From UBA1794 sp964439955 (lineage in GTDB: Bacteria; Bacteroidota; Bacteroidia; Bacteroidales; Bacteroidaceae), in NCBI GenBank assembly GCA_964439955.1, contig CAYTPX010000008.1:6601-70600 (forward strand): a DNA stretch of 64,000 nt, in the 5' to 3' direction. The notes below the pieces were generated by a model. It saw nothing but the letters and a program-made list of their open reading frames with translations. It was not told where the DNA came from and made no database searches. Below, piece by piece: positions 59,108-64,000 of the stretch (positions are counted from its first letter, which is position 1; every line of letters starts with the position of its first letter). A program made the position numbers and the translations under genes.

Positions 59108-60631
59108 ATGTTACGGAAAACCCGACTTTTTCTCGCAATCCTATTCTTCGTGTGCATCACATGGCTGTTCCTTGACTTCACGGGCACTGCACATGCTTGG
59201 CTGGGATGGATGGCAAAAATCCAGTTCCTCCCCGCCGTCTTGGCGCTCAACGCGGGTGTCATCGCGTTCCTGCTGCTGCTCACGCTCATCTTCGGCCGGG
59301 TCTACTGCTCGGTCATTTGCCCCTTGGGCGTGTTCCAAGACGTGGCCAGCTGGCTGGGCAAGCGTAAAAAGAAAAACCGCTACTCCTATTCGCCGGCGCG
59401 CCATGCCCTGCGCTACGGGGTGCTGGCCCTCTTCGTCGCCGCGGCGCTGGCCGGCATCGGTTCTTTCGTGGCCCTGCTCGCGCCGTACAGCTCCTACGGG
59501 CGCATCGCCTCCAACTTCTTCGCCCCCCTCTACCGCTGGGGCAACAATGCCTTGGCCTTTGCCGCGGAACGCTTCGGCAGCTACGCGTTCTACTCTACGG
59601 AAGTGTGGATGAAGGGCTTGCCCACGTTCATCATCGCAGGCATCACGCTCGTGGCCCTCATAGTCTTGGCATGGAAGAACGGGCGCACTTACTGCAACAC
59701 GGTATGCCCCGTGGGCACGGTGCTCGGCCAAGTGGCCCGTTTCTCTTGGCTGAAACCCGTGATAGACCCTACGAAATGCATACAATGCGCACTCTGCGCG
59801 CGCAACTGCAAGGCTGCCTGCATCGACATCAAGGGCTACCGCATCGATTACAGCCGCTGCGTCAGCTGCATGGACTGCATAGGCAAATGCCGGAAAGACG
59901 CCATCCACTACACCCACCCCGCCCCGGCCACCTCCCGGGGGGCAGCCCCCGCCCCGGAGAGACCGGCGGCACAAGCTGGTAAGGCACAGGCCGCACCCGG
60001 GGGCAACGGACGCCGCCGCTTCCTCGCCTCCTCGCTGATGGCGGCCTCGGCACTCGCCCTGAAGGCACAAGAGAAGAAGGTGGACGGCGGGTTGGCCGTG
60101 ATAGAAGACAAGGTAGCGCCTGCGCGCACGCGGCATATCCTACCCCCCGGGGCACTCAGCGCGCGCCACTTCGCACAGCACTGCACGGCCTGCCAGCTCT
60201 GCGTGTCGGCCTGCCCCAACGGGGTGCTCCGCCCTTCAACCGACTTGGCACGCTTCATGCAGCCGGAATCGTCCTACGAGCGTGGCTACTGCCGCCCCGA
60301 ATGCACGCGCTGCTCCGAGGTGTGTCCCACGGAAGCCATACGCCCCATCACGCAAGCCGACAAGTCGGCCACGCAGATAGGCCATGCCGTATGGGTCAAA
60401 GCCAACTGCATCCCGCTGACCGACGGGGTACAATGCGGCAACTGCGCCCGCCACTGCCCCACGGGCGCCATACAGATGATTCCCTCCGCGCCCGCCAATC
60501 CCGACGCGCCGCGCATCCCCGCCGTCAATACGGAGCGGTGCATCGGCTGCGGGGCCTGCGAGAACCTCTGCCCGGCACGGCCGTTCAGCGCAATCTACGT
60601 GGAAGGAAACGAAATGCACCGCAGCATCTAA
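59108..60631 (+). CDS. NapH-like membrane / NapG-like periplasmic iron-sulfur fusion protein
   Basis: 507 residues. The N-terminal half is NapH/MauN-like: about four transmembrane helices with two CxxxCP motifs (CSVICPLG, CNTVCPVG), followed by two cytoplasmic-side ferredoxin clusters (CIQCALCARNC, CVSCMDCIGKC). A low-complexity linker follows, then an internal twin-arginine-like segment GRRRFLASSLMAASALALKA (arginines at 302-304), then a NapG/MauM-like part with four more cluster motifs (CTACQLCVSACP, CRPECTRCSEVCP, CGNCARHCP, CIGCGACENLCP). In nitrate respiration NapG and NapH are separate quinol-oxidising partners; here they appear fused. It likely passes electrons from the membrane pool to the exported aldo/keto reductase encoded next. 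Confidence 0.82.
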   Translation: MLRKTRLFLAILFFVCITWLFLDFTGTAHAWLGWMAKIQFLPAVLALNAGVIAFLLLLTLIFGRVYCSVICPLGVFQDVASWLGKRKKKNRYSYSPARHALRYGVLALFVAAALAGIGSFVALLAPYSSYGRIASNFFAPLYRWGNNALAFAAERFGSYAFYSTEVWMKGLPTFIIAGITLVALIVLAWKNGRTYCNTVCPVGTVLGQVARFSWLKPVIDPTKCIQCALCARNCKAACIDIKGYRIDYSRCVSCMDCIGKCRKDAIHYTHPAPATSRGAAPAPERPAAQAGKAQAAPGGNGRRRFLASSLMAASALALKAQEKKVDGGLAVIEDKVAPARTRHILPPGALSARHFAQHCTACQLCVSACPNGVLRPSTDLARFMQPESSYERGYCRPECTRCSEVCPTEAIRPITQADKSATQIGHAVWVKANCIPLTDGVQCGNCARHCPTGAIQMIPSAPANPDAPRIPAVNTERCIGCGACENLCPARPFSAIYVEGNEMHRSI

Positions 60632-60632
60632 C

Positions 60633-60690
60633 CGGGAAAACCGCTGCCATTTTGGATGGAAAGCGTTGCCACTTTTACTTGAAAAACGAA
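60633..60690. repeat. Dispersed repeat, degenerate units inside the redox operon
   Basis: GGAAAACCGCTGCCATTTTG, GGAAAGCGTTGCCACTTTT and GAAAAACGAAGCACTCCC units occupy the 68-bp gap between the iron-sulfur protein and the aldo/keto reductase gene. Confidence 0.55.
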
Positions 60691-60699
60691 GCACTCCCT

Positions 60700-62106
60700 A
60701 TGAATAAGACAAACGAAAAAGACATATCGCGCCGCTGCTTCCTCAAAACCATGGGAGCGGCAGGAGCCGCGGCCGCGGGACTCGCGGCCTGCAACGGAAA
60801 CGGGAACAAATCCGAGGACGAAAGCCGCGGGCAAACCGGCACGGGCAAAATGACCTACCGCACCAACCCCAAGACGGGCGAGCAGGTGTCAATCTTAGGA
60901 TACGGTTGCATGCGCTGGCCCATGACCCGCGAAGGGGGCAAAAAGGAAGGCCGGGAAGTCATCGACCAAGAAACCGTCAACCAATTAGTGGACTATGCAA
61001 TCGCGCACGGGGTAAACTATTTCGACACTTCCCCCGGCTATTGCCAAGGACTCTCGGAGCACGCCACGGGAATCGCCCTCAGCCGCCACCCGCGCAACCA
61101 GTACTTCATCGCCACGAAACTCTCCAACTTTGCCCGGTCCACTTGGGCACGCGAGGCTTCGATAGCCATGTACCACAACTCGTTCAAGGAGCTTCAGACG
61201 GACTACATAGACTACTACCTGCTCCACAACGTAGGCGGCGGAAGGGACGCCATGGCCGAGTTCAACGCGCGCTACATGGACAACGGCATGCTCGACTTCC
61301 TCTTGGCGGAACGCGAGGCCGGACGCATCCGCAACCTCGGCTTCTCCTACCACGGGGACATCCGCGTATTCGACCGCCTGCTCGCCCAACACGGCCATTA
61401 CCGCTGGGACTTCGTGCAAATCCAGATGAACTACCTTGACTGGAAGTTCGCCAAACAAAACAACCCTTCCAACACAAACGCGGAATACCTCTACAACGAG
61501 CTGGCCACAAGGAAGATTCCCGTCGTCATCATGGAGCCGCTGTTGGGCGGAAGGCTCTCGAACGTGCCCGACAACATCGTGACCCACTTCAAAGGGCGCG
61601 ACCCCGAAGCCAGCGTGGCCTCGTGGGCATTCCGCTTTGCCGGCACTTATCCTGACATCCTCACGGTACTGAGCGGCATGACCTGCATGGAACACCTGCA
61701 AGACAACCTGCGCACCTACTCGCCCCTGCACCCCTTGACGGAAGAAGAACTGGCCTTCCTGCAGCAGGCGGCTACGATGATGATGAAATTCAATACGATT
61801 CCCTGCAACGACTGCAAGTACTGCATGCCCTGCCCCTACGGGATTGACATCCCGGCCATCCTCCTGCATTACAATAAGTGCCTGAACGAGGGGAACATCC
61901 CCGTAGACCGGCAAGCCCCGGCCTACCGCGCGGCGCGGCGCGCCTACCTCGTGGGCTACGACCGCAGCGTGCCGCGGCTCAGGCAGGCAGACCACTGCAT
62001 AGGCTGCGGCCAATGTGTGCCCCACTGCCCGCAGCAAATCAACATTCCCCACGAGCTGCACCGCATCGACAAGTATGTGGAAAGCCTAAAACAAGAAACG
62101 CTCTAA
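60700..62106 (+). CDS. Aldo/keto reductase with C-terminal ferredoxin clusters, Tat lipoprotein
   Basis: 468 residues. A twin-arginine signal (SRRCFLKTMGAAGAAAAG, RR 11-12) ends in a lipobox (LAAC, C31), predicting export in folded form and lipidation. The AKR barrel follows: GYGCMRWPM, YFDTSPGY, ATKLSNFARST, YIDYYLLHN, IRNLGFSYHG. A C-terminal domain has cluster motifs CNDCKYCMPCPYGIDIP and CIGCGQCVPHCPQQINIP. A soluble NAD(P)H-driven AKR would have no cofactor in the periplasm, so electrons more likely come through the clusters from the NapH-like partner upstream. The substrate is unknown. The start is at the Tat signal methionine. Confidence 0.86.
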   Translation: MNKTNEKDISRRCFLKTMGAAGAAAAGLAACNGNGNKSEDESRGQTGTGKMTYRTNPKTGEQVSILGYGCMRWPMTREGGKKEGREVIDQETVNQLVDYAIAHGVNYFDTSPGYCQGLSEHATGIALSRHPRNQYFIATKLSNFARSTWAREASIAMYHNSFKELQTDYIDYYLLHNVGGGRDAMAEFNARYMDNGMLDFLLAEREAGRIRNLGFSYHGDIRVFDRLLAQHGHYRWDFVQIQMNYLDWKFAKQNNPSNTNAEYLYNELATRKIPVVIMEPLLGGRLSNVPDNIVTHFKGRDPEASVASWAFRFAGTYPDILTVLSGMTCMEHLQDNLRTYSPLHPLTEEELAFLQQAATMMMKFNTIPCNDCKYCMPCPYGIDIPAILLHYNKCLNEGNIPVDRQAPAYRAARRAYLVGYDRSVPRLRQADHCIGCGQCVPHCPQQINIPHELHRIDKYVESLKQETL

Positions 62107-62126
62107 CCGCGACACGCGCCGGACCT

Positions 62127-62570
62127 ATGGAACAACTCATTGCCCGCCTCGAAGCCGAACAGTGCTCGTGCGTCATCAGCAACGCAGGCGAAACGCGCGT
62201 CTACCGCGGACGCGGCATCAGCGACCTCTACCACCTCTACCGTAGCGAACCGCACTTCCTGCGGGAAGCCGCCATGGCCGACAAGGTGGTGGGCAAGGGC
62301 GCTGCCGCGCTCATGGCCACGGCGGGAATCAAAGAAGTGTATGCCGGGGTCATCAGCCTACCGGCTTTCGTCCTGTTACGCAAGCAAGGCGTTGAAGTGC
62401 GCTACGGGAAACTTGTACCCTTCATACTGAACCGTGCGGGAAACGGGTGGTGTCCGCTGGAGACACGATGCCAATGGGAACACGGCCTCCCGGAGTTACT
62501 CGCGGCCATACGGCACTTTGTCGAAGGACATGCGGCGCTTCCGCCCAAAAACGGCAGCACAAACGGGTGA
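62127..62570 (+). CDS. DUF1893 domain protein
   Basis: 147 residues. Core features: SCVISNAGETRVYRGRGISDLYHLY, DKVVGKGAAALMATAGIKEVYAGVISLPAFVLLRKQGVEV, and NRAGNGWCPLETRC, the DUF1893 hallmarks with a conserved cysteine. The family is common in anaerobes and may resemble cytidine-deaminase-like folds; no activity is established. It sits 20 bp after the AKR gene and 57 bp before a membrane protein gene in the same operon. Confidence 0.85.
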   Translation: MEQLIARLEAEQCSCVISNAGETRVYRGRGISDLYHLYRSEPHFLREAAMADKVVGKGAAALMATAGIKEVYAGVISLPAFVLLRKQGVEVRYGKLVPFILNRAGNGWCPLETRCQWEHGLPELLAAIRHFVEGHAALPPKNGSTNG

Positions 62571-62627
62571 AACCGCCGCAGGGGATTCCACCCGGCCGAA
62601 ATACTGCAAACCTCAAAAACGAACGAT

Positions 62628-63140
62628 ATGGAAACCAAAACTGCCAAACTGTACGACCTTTCCTACGGCGAAATGAAGACTTACCTGGTGGCCACGCTCT
62701 TCGTGGCAGGCAACATTGTCCTCCCCCAGCTGTGCCATCTCCTGCCCCAAGGCGGCACCACGTGGCTCCCGATTTACTTTTTCACGCTTGTCGGCGCCTA
62801 CAAATACGGCTGGCGCGCCGGGTTGCTCACCGCTCTCGCCTCGCCGTTGCTTAACAGCCTGCTCTTCGGCATGCCGGCTCCCGCCGCACTGCCCGCCATC
62901 CTCGTCAAGTCCTCGCTCTTGGCCGCTGCCGCCGGATTTGCCGCCGCACGCGCAGGGCGCGCAAGCCTGCCGGTCCTCGTTGCCGTGGTTGCTGCCTACC
63001 AAGCCATCGGCTCCTTGGCCGAATGGGCGCTCACGAGCAGCCCCGCTGCCGCGTTGCAGGACTTCCGCATAGGAGTGCCCGGCATGTTGCTCCAAGTATT
63101 CGGGGGATATGCCTTCCTCAAGTACTTGCTCCGCCGGTAG
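62628..63140 (+). CDS. ECF transporter S component-like membrane protein
   Basis: 170 residues with five or six hydrophobic segments and the short, compact organisation of ECF S components (YLVATLFVAGNIVLPQLCHLLP, WLPIYFFTLVGAYKYGWRAGLLTALASPLLNSLLFGMP). In this family the S unit binds a vitamin or metal and pairs with an energising module. No ATPases or T component are nearby. It is last in the redox operon and ends before a strong terminator. Its ligand is unknown. Confidence 0.75.
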   Translation: METKTAKLYDLSYGEMKTYLVATLFVAGNIVLPQLCHLLPQGGTTWLPIYFFTLVGAYKYGWRAGLLTALASPLLNSLLFGMPAPAALPAILVKSSLLAAAAGFAAARAGRASLPVLVAVVAAYQAIGSLAEWALTSSPAAALQDFRIGVPGMLLQVFGGYAFLKYLLRR

Positions 63141-63156
63141 CGACGCCCCCGTACAA

Positions 63157-63207
63157 GAAACGCGCAAGCCGTGCCCCCTTTTCTCGGAGGCACGGCTTGC
63201 GCGTTTC
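63157..63207 (+). terminator. Intrinsic terminator of the redox operon
   Basis: A perfect 19-bp stem (GAAACGCGCAAGCCGTGCC and complement) with a 13-nt loop, 17 bp after the last stop codon. Downstream T-tract is short (GTTTCC), so some read-through is possible. Confidence 0.8.
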
Positions 63208-63296
63208 CATTGGCCGCACTGCGCGAAAAGGGACACGGGCCGGGAAAATCACCGAAGGGATTATTGAAAGAATGCCTCATGGAACGGCCTTTTACC

Positions 63297-63304
63297 TACC
63301 TTTG
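63297..63304 (+). promoter_or_regulatory. -7 promoter element of the AraC family gene
   Basis: TACCTTTG is a perfect consensus match, but it ends only 5 bp before the ATG, implying an almost leaderless transcript if the start is correct. Confidence 0.55.
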
Positions 63305-63309
63305 CAAGC

Positions 63310-64000
63310 ATGATTCAAGAGGACTTCAAGTTTTATAAACCATGCAGGTTACTGCAACACTACGTCAGGTATTACTGGGTTTTCAAGAGCAACCGGAAGC
63401 TGAATACCCTTACTTTCCCTATCGGATGCCCGCAAATCATCTTCCACAAAAAAGCACCGCTTTACGTTCCGGAGCTGGAAACCTTCCAACCGGCATTCGC
63501 CATCAGCGGCCAAGTGGACTACCTTTCCCATTTATGCGCGGAGGAGGACGTGGAAATGATCGTGGCCGTATTCCAGCCATACGCCATGAAAGCATTCCTC
63601 AACCTGCCCATATCCCTATTGCACAATCAAGAAGTCTCCGGTTACGACCTCGGAAACCGGGGATTGGAAGAGCTGGCTGCCCGAATCTCCGACTGCAAAA
63701 GCACGGAAGCATGTGTCCACATGATGGAACAATGGCTGCTGTCGCAAATGGCAGGCATCCAAACCCCGAAAGTCGACCATAACATGGGAAGAATGGCCGC
63801 CGCCATCAAGCTACTGCTCCGTACACCGGAAACTTCCGTTGCAGGATTAGCCTCTGCCTCCTGCCTGGGCAAAAAGCAATTTGGACGCTTGTTCAACGAC
63901 ATGGTGGGAGCCAATCCAAAAGAATACGCAAGGATAGTCCGCTTCCAGAAGTCGCTGAAACTCTTGCAGCACCGCCCGGGCAGCATCAACCAGGCGCAAC
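63310..64000 (+). CDS. AraC family transcriptional regulator, N-terminal part (runs off the window)
   Basis: Open through 230 codons to the window edge with no stop. It opens MIQEDFKFYKPCRLLQHYVRYYWVFKS, matching the DUF6597-like N-terminal domain of AraC regulators. The first helix-turn-helix follows, VAGLASASCLGKKQFGRLFNDMVGANPKEYARIVRFQKSLKLL, near residues 175-215. The second helix-turn-helix is cut off. It lies after the redox operon terminator with its own promoter; targets are unknown, and it need not regulate that operon. Confidence 0.85.
   Translation, partial: MIQEDFKFYKPCRLLQHYVRYYWVFKSNRKLNTLTFPIGCPQIIFHKKAPLYVPELETFQPAFAISGQVDYLSHLCAEEDVEMIVAVFQPYAMKAFLNLPISLLHNQEVSGYDLGNRGLEELAARISDCKSTEACVHMMEQWLLSQMAGIQTPKVDHNMGRMAAAIKLLLRTPETSVAGLASASCLGKKQFGRLFNDMVGANPKEYARIVRFQKSLKLLQHRPGSINQAQ

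Noticed and set aside
1..64000. tRNA, rRNA, tmRNA, insertion sequence or prophage genes
   Set aside because: None could be recognised by reading both strands; a short or divergent RNA gene could have been missed without a covariance search.

Overview
The window looks like a chromosomal segment of a high-GC member of the Bacteroidales (Bacteroidota). The evidence is: many promoters of the Bacteroidota type (-7 element TAnnTTTG); proteins with putative type IX secretion sorting tails; an S46 dipeptidyl peptidase; DUF5723 and DUF4369 proteins; tandem fasciclin lipoproteins; secreted GH78, GH29 and GH43 enzymes; and locally conserved Bacteroidales gene pairs such as smpB-metH and folP-cdaA. The family cannot be fixed from this sequence alone. 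No tRNA, rRNA, CRISPR array, insertion sequence or phage gene was seen. One 100-N assembly gap (13540-13639) cuts a pseudouridine synthase gene.

Layout. 1-5.1 kb: lptB is followed on the same strand by a probable steroid/bile-acid reduction cluster: an SRD5A-type 5-alpha-reductase, an Old Yellow Enzyme flavoprotein and two overlapping short-chain dehydrogenases. 5.2-10.6 kb (minus strand): a DUF5723 protein and its lipoprotein partner, radC and a GT2 glycosyltransferase. 10.7-15.4 kb: efp diverges from rpmH, a PASTA-domain protein, rluD (interrupted), a Bacteroidota acyltransferase and a VanZ-like protein. 15.5-20 kb: a secreted HExxH protein, then an Eis-like GNAT/DUF2156 gene pair. 20-31 kb: pta-ackA, lolD, tcdA, murF, folP-cdaA and a GH78 rhamnosidase. 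31-44.4 kb: a DUF4369 lipoprotein, a DPP7-type peptidase, a helix-hairpin-helix protein, a large secreted protein of unknown function and two paralogous fasciclin lipoproteins. 44.5-51.3 kb: metH (no reactivation domain), smpB, a Yip1 protein, a DUF4375 protein and a btuF/btuC-like pair without an ATPase. 51.4-58.9 kb: GH43, ppk1-ppx and GH29. 59-63.1 kb: a redox module consisting of a NapH-NapG-like iron-sulfur fusion, a Tat-lipoprotein aldo/keto reductase, DUF1893 and an ECF S-like membrane protein. The last gene is an AraC regulator that runs off the end.

Two things stand out. First, the 5AR-OYE-SDR-SDR cluster has the composition expected of a pathway that reduces 3-oxo-delta4 steroids or bile acids to 5-alpha and 5-beta products and interconverts the 3-keto and 3-hydroxy groups. 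Second, a dispersed repeat recurs throughout. Its unit is about 22 bp and nearly palindromic (GGAAAAGTGC, one base, GCACTTTTCC), and it occurs in head-to-tail runs of two to four. At least fourteen copies are intergenic, often overlapping terminators or lying next to promoters, and three appear to be in frame inside genes (lptB extension, GH78, metH linker).
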